DNA of 64,000 nucleotides. It comes from Sclerodactyla briareus (taxonomy: Eukaryota > Echinodermata > Holothuroidea > Dendrochirotida > Sclerodactylidae). Positions 49,381-61,859 of this stretch are shown piece by piece. The notes under the pieces are model-generated. The model saw only the letters and a program-made list of their open reading frames with translations. It had not been told where the DNA came from and did not search any database. The DNA lies in the NCBI GenBank assembly GCA_026419785.1, contig JAODTK010004710.1:124001-188000 (forward strand), in the 5' to 3' direction. The first letter of the stretch is position 1. Each line of letters begins with the position of its first letter. The position numbers were made by a program, and so were the translations under genes.

Positions 49381-50755
49381 TTTTTCGGAACCAGAATTCA
49401 AAACCTTCATTGCGGGTGGTCAATGGCGAGTTATATGGGTGATTTAATATATGACATATAGTGTACGTTATGTAGGAAGGACCTATCCGCTGTGTCTCAC
49501 TCTTCAACAGAACTACCCGTCATTGTGGGTTGGAGAAAAGGTGCGAATTGAATGGTGGCATACCTGTCATGACTCGCCTTCGTGATCTTGTTATATTAAG
49601 TTGTGAAAATAAGTGTGCGAGGATTCCATCCCATGCTACTAACGACAGGGAGTTAATGGCATGTTTGTATTGTAGGGTGACTATTAGTTATAATAGTTAT
49701 AACTTGGACCATTTTACTGCATCCATAATTTAATCCCCACCGAAGTTTGGCCCCTCCCTAACTCTTCAAGTGTGGTCAAAGGCCTGCTCTACACACGATG
49801 CCTTCTTGTCTGGGGGCCAAATTCAGTTGCTTAATAATACAGAGAATATGTCGCTGTAAGCTTGGCAATGGGAGAATCTGCTAAGATGTTTGGTGGTGAG
49901 AGGATGCCTTACCCTAAAGGGAATGCATCCTCTCACCTAATGATAGGGTTCTATTTCCATTTCTAAATACCATATGTTGTGCTGTCAAGACGAACTTAAT
50001 CACATATCATTGAAATATTTTTCTTAGGTGTTTAAACAGCAACCCATCAAAATTTGGGATTTTCTAACGTGGAAAGGAAATGTTATGATGGACGTGACAA
50101 CTGTCAAGCGAAAAACTCATTAGAGTTATACAAAAAAACAGAACTAATCGGCTTGTTGTGATTTTCTTCCATGTAAGTACAGTAATTGAAAAAAGCTACA
50201 AAAATTTTTTTACTGGTGCGCCACAATTGAAATTTTGTTCAGCCTTTCAGGGACTCCACAGCAAAGATTATAGCGTAGGCTATGATTGTATGTAGGCTTT
50301 CAACTTCGTCACTCATTTGGCTGAGGGCCACACCCTACATCCTGTTTTCACAATGGCCAGTGATGTGAGAAAATTATGGCCAGTAAACGCTTATGAACGC
50401 AAAGTTAAGCCTAGCCTATTTCATGATCACAGCTTCATATTCTACTACACAATTACAATTAATATGTCATAAGTAAGGCTTCGCGAATGCGATTGGGCTG
50501 GATAGTGTTTAGGCCTACTTAGTCTGCGGCGACTTGGTAACCGTAATTGGTAGATTTGTAATGTGAATTTTTATGTCGCCTAGGCTAGGCGGCAAGCTGA
50601 GGGCCTAACGTTCGGCTAACCTAAGCCTAAGGTCGGGGCCATCACTTCAGCCTACTTGGATAGGTAACCACCGGAATCTAACGCTACACTATTACCTGCT
50701 TCAATAAGTCCGTGAACTTCGTTTGTTGACGAGGGCGTATTTATAACCCACTTGC
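49381..50755 (+). other. Intron 7 (part); no gene seen
   Basis: No coding signal. The segment 50480-50680 is rich in TAGGCCTA- and CCTAAGCCTAAGG-like words, a composition seen in promoter-proximal or repeat-derived DNA of marine invertebrates. Confidence 0.3.
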
Positions 50756-50790
50756 TGGAATTCAATTCAATTCAATTCAATTCAATTGAA
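50756..50790. repeat. (TTCAA)n short tandem repeat
   Basis: GGAATTCAATTCAATTCAAT continues for about six ATTCA units and ends in a palindromic TTCAATTGAA. Confidence 0.85.
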
Positions 50791-50968
50791 TGCCTTCGAC
50801 TCCCGCACTGTACATACCACAAGCGCATCATGCATGCAATACATGCGCCCACCGAGATGTGCGTACAGCCTAACGACTGTGTCACTTTGTGCTGTCTGAC
50901 TTGCTGTTGTTTGTTATTGTTATTATGTTGTTTTTATTGTTTTTGTTGTTTTCGTCAATATGACCTCG

Positions 50969-51121
50969 GGTCATAGGTTATAATGACGTCAGAACGATTA
51001 CGTAATCGCCCGAAAAAAACCGGTCATAGGTTATAATGACGTCAGAACGATTACGTAATCGCCCGAAAAAAACCGGTCATAGGTTATAATGACGTCAGCA
51101 CGATTACGTAATCGCCCCGAA
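50969..51121. promoter_or_regulatory. 53 bp x3 array of paired palindromic bZIP-type sites
   Basis: Three tandem copies start at 50969, 51022 and 51075. Each holds TGACGTCA (50984-50991, 51037-51044, 51090-51097), the full cAMP-response element, followed 4 bases later by GATTACGTAATC (50996-51007, 51049-51060, 51102-51113), a perfect 12-base palindrome containing the ATTACGTAAT core known for PAR-bZIP/NFIL3-type factors. Copies one and two are identical; in copy three the only change before the tail is A to C in the spacer. Regulatory use is inferred from motif identity only; no start site is placed nearby. Confidence 0.55.
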
Positions 51122-51339
51122 AATCCTCAATTTCAGCCAAAATACCGGCCCTGCCGAAATATTTCAATGATTTCTTACCCTAAAAAATATAGCAGGTATC
51201 CATGCCGTTCAACGCCTCAGGGCGGAGGTACGAGATAATTGGCGTTTAAAACCATTACCGTCGATCAGGCTACTAAACAATTAGAAGTGTTCCATCAAAG
51301 CTTCATGTGTGTTGCCACCTTACGGTGGATTTCCGAGAA

Positions 51340-51720
51340 CTTGCGTTCCAGTCCCCCACAATGGTGGTCCTTTCAGTGCTCCCCACAACAGTAATCTGCC
51401 CAATGCCCTAAATTTAATTTTCCATCCAATCCCTCACAGTGATAATCCATTCAGTGTCTACCACAATTAATTTAAACAGTGCCTCAAAATAGTGAACCAT
51501 CCAGTGCTCGCTCCCACAATGGTAATTCATCCAGTGTACCACAAGGTTGATCCATCCGTGCTCCCTAAGGTAATCCATCCAGTGCCCCACAATAGTGATC
51601 CCTCCATGCCCAAATGGTGATCCCTCCAGTGCTCTACAATGGTAATCCATCCATTCCCCCACAATCGTAATCCATCCCTTCCACACAATGGTAATATATT
51701 CAGGGCCCCCACACAAAGGT
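51340..51720 (+). repeat. 25 bp minisatellite, block 2
   Basis: Diverged copies of the same CCAGTGCCCCACAAT-GTAATCCAT unit as at 49015-49380, in the same orientation, about 14 units. It is followed at 51735-51815 by a CAAGTCAAGTCGCAAGT-type repeat also found at 61870-62020. Confidence 0.85.
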
Positions 51721-51734
51721 ATTCACAGGGGTGG

Positions 51735-52984
51735 GACAAGTCACTTCTCAAGGCCAAGTCAAGTCGCAAGTAAGCTGGTTGCACGTCCATGTCAAAGTCA
51801 CAAGTCACGTTGAAGTCTTGGAGGGGCGTGGTGGTATAGCGTCATACTGTTACATCTCGGATGGGTGGACGAGATACGATCAGGAAGTGCACAACTGTGT
51901 GGGATTGACAAGTTGGCAAAGCCAGATTAATGATAAGTAACTCAAGTGCTTTGAATGTTGCGTATCACAGCAGAATGTGCTAGATATAAAACGAGCAGAT
52001 TGTTTCAATACCAACGATGTATTTGAACCATAAAGCGTAAAATATTCACATAATTACAGTCGCCCAATTGAGGTCCAAGAACTAGATTGGGATATTTTTT
52101 TCTCTGTGGATATGGTTTTGGTACTGGCGGCTCTCATGAAAGATTCAAATCTGTTCACTTTTGAAAGAAGTGCCTTAAATCGCCCTCTATGATTACTTCT
52201 TTGCTTGTTGGTTTGGCCAGTGTCCAACATATTGTGCTGCTCAATTGAGCCCACATTGCAATTGAAAGCAGTGACAGTATGGTTATGAGCATAGCTCTAT
52301 GGTAATGTTGCACTCTAGAGATTTCCTTAAACTCTGAAAAATATGTAATTCTAACAGTGATTCAGGAATAACATGTTCCTTTAACGACATTCAACTTGAA
52401 GAACCAGAAACATTGAGCTTGAATACTGAATCCTAAATGCAGGTGCATTCGTCAGTGTTACATTCCTGTTGTGTTTTTCCTATTTGACACCTACGTAGTA
52501 CAAATCATTATATTAACTCATGCCAGTTACTAATTTCAGATTTTCACTCCTTCGGTACCGGGCAAGTATTTCAATCAAGGCCCGCATGCTGCACTCTTCC
52601 TGCTAATTAATGAGAACTGCATGTCACATTTAGATACCGTTTTAGGCCTTTCAGTTCAACTAGCAGCACTTACACATTGTGGGGCACCTGATATTTTGAC
52701 CATGAGCCCCCCCCCGACCTCTCACCTCCAGAAATCAATTCATCATGTCCATCACTAAGCATACACATGGGCCTTCTGGCGGAGAGGCTGATGCCCCCCC
52801 ATTGGTGACAGCTTGGGTTGCAAATTGGGTTTTTTTTATTTAGTATTTAATGCGGACAAATGGTCCATAATTACAAAACCCTGTTATTGATCAGTGAAAT
52901 TTTAATCTGCAATGTAACAGGCAATTCAATATTATTATATTCAGGATTAACAATCGGGGTGTACATGGCTGTGTGGATCGGGAC
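51735..52984 (+). other. Intron 7 (part): CAAGTC repeat, then unique-looking DNA
   Basis: The first 80 bp are CAAGTC/AAGTCA repeats. The remainder has no recognised exon or element. Confidence 0.4.
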
Positions 52985-53310
52985 TGCTCGATATTACCGA
53001 AGGGATTGTTTCCGAAGGGTCGTCACTCCTCCGATTAGACAGAGGACCGTTTTTTTTTTCCGAAGGGTCGCTATCCCGAAGTGTCGTTATTCCGAAATAT
53101 CAATATGGGTCTTTATTCCGCAGGGTCTTATTCCGATGCCATAAGGACCGCTATTTTTTCCCCGAAGGACTCGCTATTTCCGAATTGCAGTCGGGTCGCT
53201 ATTTCCGAATTGAGCATCCACCCGGGGGGATTCGTATTCCGAATTGAAAATCGGGGTCGTTATTCCGAATTGAGCATCGGGGTCGCTATTCCGAAGTGAG
53301 AATCGGGGTC
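52985..53310 (-). repeat. TTCGGAATAACGACC-type satellite, block 1 (inverted)
   Basis: Repeated 'GGGTCGTTATTCCGAA' and 'ATTGAGAATCGGGGTC' text. It is the reverse complement of the satellite at 61230-61580. Confidence 0.85.
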
Positions 53311-53636
53311 ATTATTTCCAAATCCTGATTTTCGTCATGGGGGAAACTTGGGGGGGGGGGTGTTGCATCGTCCAGGGATCCAAGGGAATGGGTTTCCGCG
53401 TAGCCCCGAGGCGAACCACTCTCATATGGCTATGTTTGGTAACCTCCGGAGCCTCTTCTATGAACTAGACATGAAACACCTTCCTCTGGATTCACATATT
53501 TTTTACTTGGTTCAGATAACTCAGGCCCGACTAGTCAGGTACGCTGGATCACGGATCCGTGGTCAGAATTTTTATATCTCTCTTATTTTTGTCTCGCCAG
53601 AAAGAAATTCTGGAGGAGACTAAGTGGTCCCTATTG

Positions 53637-53722
53637 CGTGTGTGTGGGTGTATGTGTGTTTGTGTGCGTGTGTGTGTGTGTTGTAGTGTGTGTTTGTGTG
53701 TGTGTGTGGGTGTGTGGTGATG
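53637..53722. repeat. (GT)n microsatellite
   Basis: About 85 bp dominated by GTGTGTGT with scattered TTTG and GGG interruptions. The minus-strand open frame reading THTHTNTH across it is an artefact. Confidence 0.95.
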
Positions 53723-53854
53723 TGTGTCAACACTTCCTCGTGAGCATGATATCTTTCGACGGCAAGTGCAATTGTGACGACAATTTTCAAGGGTAGCATC
53801 GGGGTTTGGGTGCACACGATCTGACTTAGGATTTTGGGCACGCAGTCACTAATT

Positions 53855-56600
53855 ATGTGAGGTAATTAGCCTATTGTATATAATTTATTGTTTAGGCTCG
53901 TGTGCAAGATTACGGATGAACCGTAGTGCTATGGTGACTTGTTTGGGCACATAGATGCGTGATATTAGGTAGATGAACGGATTAGATTTTTTCACATCAA
54001 GCATAAAATAGGTCTCAAAGGCAATTCGGGGGCTTCGGGGTCACAAACTGGTTTTTGGCCATCACTTGGGAACCAAATGTCTGCCCGAGGTTGGGAGGTG
54101 CACCATTGTGATTCAACTCTTGCCTCCATACTGTGTGACCATTTGACCTCACTTTGACCTTTTCCTGTTTTTTGGCCGATCAAATTTTCCGTGGCATTTT
54201 CGGATCTCAAAGGTACTTCCGATCGAAATGAAACCATAATTTTGACCCCTTGGACCTTTGTGTGTGAAGATATCAGAGGTAAAAGTTTTCAATTGAAATA
54301 AGTGCAGTTAGGATGTCTATAGTGATTTGTCATGGGATTTTAGAATCAGCAGGTCAAAATCCCCATGAATATGAGGTCAAAAGGTCAAAGGTCAAATGTT
54401 GAATGAATGGATTATTTTTCGAGTTACAGGGAAAGAAAATTACAATGCAATTTCTGTAAAAAAATTGGAGGTATCTGGCAGAGCTCGGTGCTCGAATAGA
54501 ACAAAAAATAAACTCCTGCTGCAATCGGGCCTCGGTTCTCAAAGTTACGGGGGTCAAAGGTTGGTTTTGATACCGTTTTGGCAATATCATCGGAAGTATA
54601 GACTTGGGGGAGGACATATGCTTGTTAGGACGGGCGTGCATCTAAGCGAGAGTAACAGTTTTCATAAAACTGACATGTCATAAAAGCATTCAAGGTCACT
54701 TATGGAGGAATAAAAATAAGTTAATTTTTTTTTGGAAGACAACGTACAAATGGACATTTCTTGGCATTGTTGGAATTTCAGGACAGGGTGTACGGTCATG
54801 GTGGAGAACATTTTACATAAAAAACCATCATTCCATCAAACCCCCCCCCCCCCCCGGTAATCAAAGTCACTTATGGGCATATAACTGCCATATAGTCTGT
54901 GTTCCTGCAACAAATTCCAGTGACCTTTCACTGATGTGGTTTATATTCAGGACAGGGTGTAACCCATTCGGGTACCTTTTTTTTTTAAAAATGCGTCATG
55001 TCATCGAGGTCATTAAAGGTCAATTGAGGTCACAAACTGAGTGGTGGTACTTATCCGGCAATAGCCTGGGGAGTGTTCATCAGAATACAAAATGCGCCGG
55101 AAGGTGGATGTATCAAGTGGAGAAGTACAAGTTTCAGTAAAAACGGTCAATGTAAATGTGATAGGTCATCCAAGGTCACTAAGGGGTCAACAAACTGTTT
55201 TCTGGCGAATCGGAGAATGAATATCGGTGAAGGCTGGGAGGTTTCACCATTGTGATAAATTGGGGACTGATGTGTGTGACCTCTGACCTCAATTTGACCT
55301 CTGTCGGGTGGTCATGTGGGAAAGGGTGAGTCTTGAATCAATGTGCTTATTTAAGAGTTACGGCAAAAAAAATAGAAATGGTTATTTTGGATAGTGATAG
55401 ACCGTGTGATGCTCTGGAGGGGACCAAATCCCGCTTCGATCGGACACTACTTTGGTAGTACAAGGGGTCAAAGTTTAATTTAATAGCTTTTTCGCCAAAA
55501 CATTAGGCATGTTCATTGGAATGCAATAGCTCATAGGAGGGATGTATCACATGGGAGTTACACTTTTCATTAAAAACTGCCATGTCATTAAGGTCATTCA
55601 AGGTCACTTAGGGTCAAAAACTGTTCTCTGGCCGGATAATCGGAGAATTGAATATTCTTGAAGGCTGGAAGGTTCAACATTGTGTAATGTGTTGACCTGC
55701 ATGTGTGTGACCTCTGACCTCAATTTGACCTCGGTCAGGTGGTTGGTCATGTGGTTTAAAGGTTGAGTATGAATAAATGTGCTTATTTCAGGAGTAACGG
55801 GCCAAAAAAAATAGGAAACCTGGTTATTTTGGGGATATGTGATTAGACCTTTGTGTGCTTTAGAGGAAACCAACTCCTGCTTCAGATCGGACGATACTTT
55901 GGTAGTTACAAGGGGTAACAGTTTAATTTAATAGCTTGTTCGCAATAACATTAGGCATGGTCATTGGACTGCAATATGCTTCTGGGCGTGGATGCATCAC
56001 ATGGAGGTACAATTTTAGAAAAACCGCCATGTCATGAAGGTCATTAAAGGTCACGTAGGGTCAAAAACTGATTTTAATACTTTTTTGGCAATAGCAATGG
56101 GCGTGTTATCAGAATGCAAATTGCTCTCAGGAGTGGAGTATCACAGGAGAGTACAATTTTCATAAAAACTGCCATGTAGAAGGTCATTCAAGGTCAATAG
56201 GGGTCAAAACTGTTTCTGGCGTAAATCGGGAGAATTGAATATCTGTGAGGCTTGAAAGGTTCACATTGTGAGATAAGTGTTGACTTGCATGGGTGTTGAC
56301 TTGACCTAATTGACTTCTGTCGGGTGGTCATGTGGTTGAAGGTTGAGTCTTGAATAAATGGCTTTTAGGAGTTAGAGGCCAAAAAAATAGAAACGTATTG
56401 CAAAGTGGGGAGATACAGTTGCGGTCTACCGCCAGGGCGGTGGTGTCTAGTTAAGTAAGGTAATTAGCCTATTTTAGGTAATCTATTGTTTCCGGTCTGT
56501 TAGAGAGTACAGATGAAACGTAGGTGCTATGGTGACTTGTTGGCACATAAGGGGAGGGATATGAAGTAGATGTACTGAATAGATTAGATTTCAGCGTCAA
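53855..56600 (+). repeat. GGTCA-rich dispersed and tandem repeat block
   Basis: A conserved phrase (AATTTATTGTTTAGGCTCGT, then AAGATTACGGATGAACC and TGCTATGGTGACTTG) at 53875-53985 recurs at 56470-56580 and again at 63645-63760. Between the first two lie repeated units with 'GCCATGTCATTAAGGTCATT', 'CAAGGTCACTTAGGGTCAAA', 'CGGAGAATTGAATATC' and 'TGACCTCTGACCTCAATTTG'. Unit starts near 55146, 55570 and 56170 suggest imperfect tandem copies of about 420-600 bp. No coding capacity; class of element unknown. Confidence 0.75.
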
Positions 56601-57599
56601 ATATGCTAATTGGGTCGTATAATTTGCATGATTTATGCGAAATTCACAGGTGCACAGATTTTTTTCACCATCACGACTCATTTCTGTGAATAGAGCACTC
56701 TGGTGAGTTTTTCACTATATAAAATTGTATTATTCCATAGGGGGAGAACAACTGGAGGAATGCCGTGTTTGTCTATTTCGCACGGTGATTCCCAAATTTC
56801 GAAGTTAGTTTGATGATTATCCTGAAGCTTGATTGGTATGGTCCACTTAGTTATTCCCCCAAAATGTTAACACAACATTGACTCGAGTCACACTGGGGGT
56901 TATGCAGTGTGTTAACTTGTTTTCACGTTCATGCAAACATTGTTCAAGTTTGTTGAATTCCCTTCGATGTAATTAAGTGTGGTCCTGAGATATGGTGAAA
57001 TTAGATCAAATGCGTCAATAGCGTTGAATATTGTGTCTACTTTGCATACATTTCAGGCGATCTAGTCACATTTCCACAAACTTATATTCTTCACTCTTCA
57101 GTATTACAGTCCATTATCAGTCTTACGTTTGTGCAAATTGATCACTGCTATAGGGTGTTAAATGCTATACCAAATCGTTAAAGCAACACATTAAATTCCT
57201 TGTAACTTTTTTGCCTGGTGACTTTATGGAAAACACTGATCGCGCAACCAGCGAGACACTTGGGGCGATCGCCTTGTCCTAGATATTGGTGGAAACTGCT
57301 GTTCTGGAGCTGAGACAATTACCCGCGAGCGCCTGTGTACACTGACTGTAGCGCCCGCTAACCGACTGACTCAAGCTACGTTAAACAACGTGGGTCCATA
57401 TATAGCTACTTAATTTGACAACGCGTATCACAACAACACCAGCTCCAACCTCCGTGGCGCCCCACGGTTACCAAGTCGGAGTTTCAAAGTAACCATCGAG
57501 TGTTCATCGAGTGTTTGGCCGGCGAGCCGCTAAGCGGCCTGGCAGCGCACCCTAACCTGCTACCTGAAACTGGACTGCGGGGAAGTGGTGATGCTTGGT
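56601..57599 (+). other. Intron 7 (part); no gene seen
   Basis: Mixed DNA, GC-richer around 57240-57600, without recognised exon or element. Confidence 0.3.
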
Positions 57600-57720
57600 A
57601 TGTTTCCGTTATAAGGATGGGTAATTCGGAATAACGACCTCTAATTCAATTCAGAATAACGGTCCTCGCATCATTCGGAATCACGACCCTGTGTCAATTC
57701 GGACTTATTATTAATATTAT
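57600..57720 (+). repeat. TTCGGAATAACGACC-type satellite, block 2 (fragment)
   Basis: Several diverged units (GGTAATTCGGAATAACGACC, then ATTCAGAATAACGGTCC, then ATTCGGAATCACGACCC) in the same orientation as 61230-61580. It lies just past the 3' end of the minus-strand LINE. Confidence 0.75.
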
Positions 57721-57839
57721 TATTGTCCTCTTTCTAAAGCCCAACATAACGATAAAACCAGCTTCTAAGGCGCTGTAAAGTAATATGTATAAAATATGAA
57801 ATATATATTCAGAACAGTCAATATATGAAGAGGTAAAAG

Positions 57840-60735
57840 GTAATAATGGTAAAACTCACCTACAATGCTATCTTGAAAAAGTGTGGTCTAGACATTCTTA
57901 AAACTATGGAGCACTCTCCGCACTTTCACCTGTCAAAACGCCGGCTCCCATACGTGGAGGTTCTGTTAGGGGGAACAACAAGTAAACCTTAGACTGGAAC
58001 GTATGGGGCCGAGCAGGTATGTATCCTGTGCATTCCTCCTCGATATGGAGGGAAAACACCATTGAAAGGTTTAAACGTGTACAACAATACTTTAAACTGC
58101 CACTGATATTAAAGAGGGTCCATTGCAGCTCACGTCAAAACGGGTTGTAATGTGTTCACGCTTAGGGGTCTGTGTGACAAACGTGCGGCGCTTTAGAACA
58201 CGCTGGAGACGGTTGACGGTAGATTGCGAAGACGCAGAGTAAAGATGCATTCAATAGTCGAGACTGAGGTCCCGAGAAACATTAATCGAGCTGCTACCAA
58301 ATATCGTTGGAGCTGAACTGTCTGATCTTACCATGCTTGCGAATATGAAAATAGACACTCTTAACCCACTATCCGACTTGTTTCTTCTGTGAGTTGTGAG
58401 TCCTGTCCACCCCAGATTCCTCACTGGTATCCACAGATGAATACGCTTACACCCCATTGAAAATTCTTGTCGTTGATTGACGCCTAGATGCTCGTTTTCA
58501 CTGTAAAATATCAACTCCGTCTTTTCCATCATTTATTTCAACATGTTACCATTCATCCACTTTCTTCGTCCTCGATACACTATTGAATTTGCTTTGACGT
58601 TGCCCAAGAGTGGATAGGTGGAAAGACATATACCTGTGTGTCATCGGCGTAACAATGTAACTCAGGCCATGGTGCACTGATGATATCACCACGGACGTGT
58701 AACATACAGATCTATGAAATAGGCCCAAGAGCAGATCCCTGTGGAACGCCAAATTTAAGTCATGATTCTCAATTTCCCATTCCCATCGATACAAAAATTG
58801 TTGTCTGCCACTGAAATATGACTGCACACCAATCCAGTGGCACATGAACTGATTCCAAATGTTTCTACGACGTTTTAGTAAAAATATCATGATCGATTGA
58901 ATCAAAGGCTGAAGAAAGATCCAACATTTTTACGGCCGTACACAGTTTGGAGTCCAGATTCCGTGCAACGTCCTTATGAACTTTCATAAGGGTCAGTTTC
59001 TGTTGAATGGAATGAGCAACGCACTCTGGTAGTCGTCATAGAGCAGTTTTCACTGAGGTGCTGTTGCAATCGTTTTGCCACCACTTTCTCCAGGAGCTTC
59101 GAAATGAATGGAGTTTTAGACCGGGCGGTAGTTTGTCGGGTTTCCTTATCCAGGCCGGTTTGTGTCCTTGAGGAGTGGATAGCCGCTGAGACTTGAAGGG
59201 TCTGAAACAGTTGAATCACCGAGGGACCGATTGATGACGCTGTTCCTGATTGGTACAGCACATCGACAGATTGTTTGAGCAGCCATGTCGGAAGCGGATC
59301 AAGCGAGCATGACTTACTCGGGGATTAGAACTAGTTCCCGGACCTCATCCTCAGTGTTATCGTGATCCCTTCCGATAACGCCCTCAAATATCTTGTCGGC
59401 TTGCAACACGTCTTGCGTGGCAAATGGTTGCACCATCTCATTTCGTTTCTTCAACCTTTCTTCGAAGAATCTCAGAAGTGTGTAGCAAGCGCCTCTCAGA
59501 GGTGTGTTCCGGAAGATTAGTGTTACCTTGCACGCCCATCAAATGTCGTCACCCGGAAGATTTCCCTTGGTCGTTACAACTCGTCAATTTTACACGGGGG
59601 GTCCGAGTTAAGAGTCGCGTTTCTCGTGAGAAGAGCAATCTGTTTACTTCCTACACTGTTCCTGTATATTGCCAGTGCACCACGAGTTTGTTTTTTCTCC
59701 ACGCGCTTCAGCTTTTACGACGGCGGCGTTTCGCTTCCCTCAGCAACAGCTGGTGTACCACGTGCATCAGGGTGTAGTTGATCACCTTGGTTTGCGTAGG
59801 TTGCTGTTTGTCCATGAGGAATGGGAATCGACCAAGTCAGTCGGTCTCTCCGTCTTTAACAATTCTCCTAGTTAGTGACATCTCGCTGAAATTGTCAACG
59901 ACGATAGAACGGTACTTGCGAAATGTTATTCTGCGTTCTCGCGGCGGCTTGCGGACTCCGCGCGAAAACAGACGGACAAGGTGATACAAGTAAGTTCTCC
60001 GAATTGTCACCCAAACTCGAGTCCACCATATTACTTGGACCTCGTATGTATTCCTACACATCACTATGATGACAACGCAAGTGTGTGGCCCGGCCCTATG
60101 TGTGGCAACCCTCACTCGTTCTAGAAGCCATTTTCACTGAGGAGGGTTGGAATAACTCGAACATTCTTGTCATTCCGATTTTCCAGATGAAAATTCCCAT
60201 CGCCAGTAACAATGACACGGACATTTGGCATATTCTCCAGGAAGTCGCCCATTCGTCAAAGAACAGATTAGTTAGGTGGTCGCCATTCGTCCAAGACAGA
60301 TTAGTTTTCAGTCCGTTGTTTGCCGAGGGCGGGGGGCGGTACACAACACATAAGTGGAACTGGCAAGATCCAGATGTGACCACCGTTCATGAATTCAAAC
60401 TGGGAAAAGTCACCGTCTTTGGAAGAACTTGTATTTTTACCGAGAGCCCCGGATTTGTACACCACACCAACCCCACCGCCAGATTGCCCGGTTTGCCGCG
60501 GACATTTTGGAAATCGTAAACCTGTCGTAACCATGGTCTCACGCGTTACTGTTGGCGACCCCTTCCTTCAGCCATGTCTCTGTAGGGCCCGCATGTCGAG
60601 ATTTTTGATACATAACCATTTCAGATAATGTGAAAGTGCTTGTTTCCTCACTGAAGGTCACATTTTGGTGAACAATGTTCAAACACTGAGAGCTCGGTAA
60701 CCGCTGTATTGTCGCTCTATCAATATGGATCAATT
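57840..60735 (-). mobile_element. CR1/L2-type LINE, near full-length ORF2 remnant
   Basis: Minus-strand landmarks occur in the expected order, in broken frames. In the endonuclease: LNIVHQNV (about 60680), TETWLKEG (about 60570), GGGVGVVYKSG (60448-60480) and VVYRPPPS (60324-60347). In the reverse transcriptase: FISKLLEKVVAKRLQQHLSE (about 59100), FHSTET (about 58995), YADDTQVY (58629-58652), VRNLGWTGLT (about 58410) and a RRTFVTQTPKREHIT-type end (about 58175). The length, about 2.9 kb, fits a CR1/L2 ORF2 with its 3' region. The YADD catalytic motif is intact, but many frame changes and stops make it inactive. Plus-strand open frames across 59424-60628 are shadows. Confidence 0.9.
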
Positions 60736-61229
60736 TTCGAGTTCACGTGTGGACTCTGTCCCGCCAAGTGTGCTGCCTGTGACCTACGACAAGTTTCCGA
60801 TGGGTCGGTTATTCCGTTTGAAAACCTCAGGTCGCGGGGTGAGATCTATAAGTTACTGAGCGTAGGACCTGTTTTCAATCAGGTACACGTTCAATATATT
60901 TTAGAGTTTCGAAAGTCACATTAACCTCGGTTGTATAGGTCTCCTGAAATGACAACCAAAGCCTTTGTGCCCTTCGCGTTTAAACTCGCAACACCTTGAA
61001 AAAGGATAATTCCTCCATTGACCTCTGCCATGGTTGAGTAGCCCCGGACGCTCTGACGCACCGAACGTAACTTATTAAGCATGTCCGACAACTGCCTCAA
61101 CATCATACGATACCACCTGTGCAGTAAAACATGCCACAATCTCACCCAGGAACGAGTATAATAACGGAGATTTTGACGAAAAGAGCAGCCATCCGATGGC
61201 GCGTCATGCTATATTATCTATATAATAAC
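60736..61229. other. Upstream of the LINE; no gene seen
   Basis: Could be the 5' untranslated region of the minus-strand LINE or its insertion target. No ORF1-like or promoter signal recognised. Confidence 0.3.
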
Positions 61230-61580
61230 GACTCTCATCCTGAATTCGGAATAGCGACCCCAATGCTCAATTCGGAATAACGGTCCCTATTTCCAATTCG
61301 GAATAAAGACCCTTCGGAATAACGGTCCCTATTTCCAATTCGGAATAAAGACCCTTCGGAATAACGACCCTTCGGAATAACGACCCTTCGGAATAACGGT
61401 CCCTATTTCCAATTCGGAATAAAGACCCTTCGGAATAACGACCCTTCGGAATAACGACCCTTCGGAATAACGGTCCCTATTTCCAATTCGGAATAAAGAC
61501 CCTTCGGAATAACGACCCTTCGGAATAACGGTCCCTATTTCCAATTCGGAATAAAGACCCTTCGGAATAACGACCGAAAC
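61230..61580 (+). repeat. TTCGGAATAACGACC satellite, block 3 (higher-order)
   Basis: The basic unit CCCTTCGGAATAACGA (about 16 bp) is organised in a higher-order unit. It has GGTCCCTATTTCC plus AATTCGGAATAAAGA followed by two to three basic units, repeated at least four times with almost no divergence. The 110-codon minus-strand frame across it (GLYSELEIG.. periodic) is a repeat artefact. Confidence 0.95.
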
Positions 61581-61859
61581 TGTCTGTTCTAAAGGCCAAT
61601 ATGTTGAATTAGGAGGAAGTCGGAAACCTAGGAAGTTGGGTATAGTGAATGACAACATCCCAGTTGCCTTTAGCTATCACCTTCAGGCTCTCACTTCATC
61701 ATCAACAACTGCACTATGGTGTAATATACTTGTACTCTTGTAGGACAACAAGAACCCCATTAACAGTCACTTGTTCTTGAAAACTAAAAATCTAACAATC
61801 CTAGTCTGTGATTTCTGTCACGGTGAAAAATCGTAACGTTTTTGGCTGCTGACTGGCGA

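Noticed and set aside
53549..53841. His/Thr-rich minus-strand frames
   Set aside because: Translation of the GT microsatellite.
61329..61658. 109-codon minus-strand frame with a periodic sequence
   Set aside because: Translation of the TTCGGAATAACGACC satellite; the periodicity comes from the DNA repeat.
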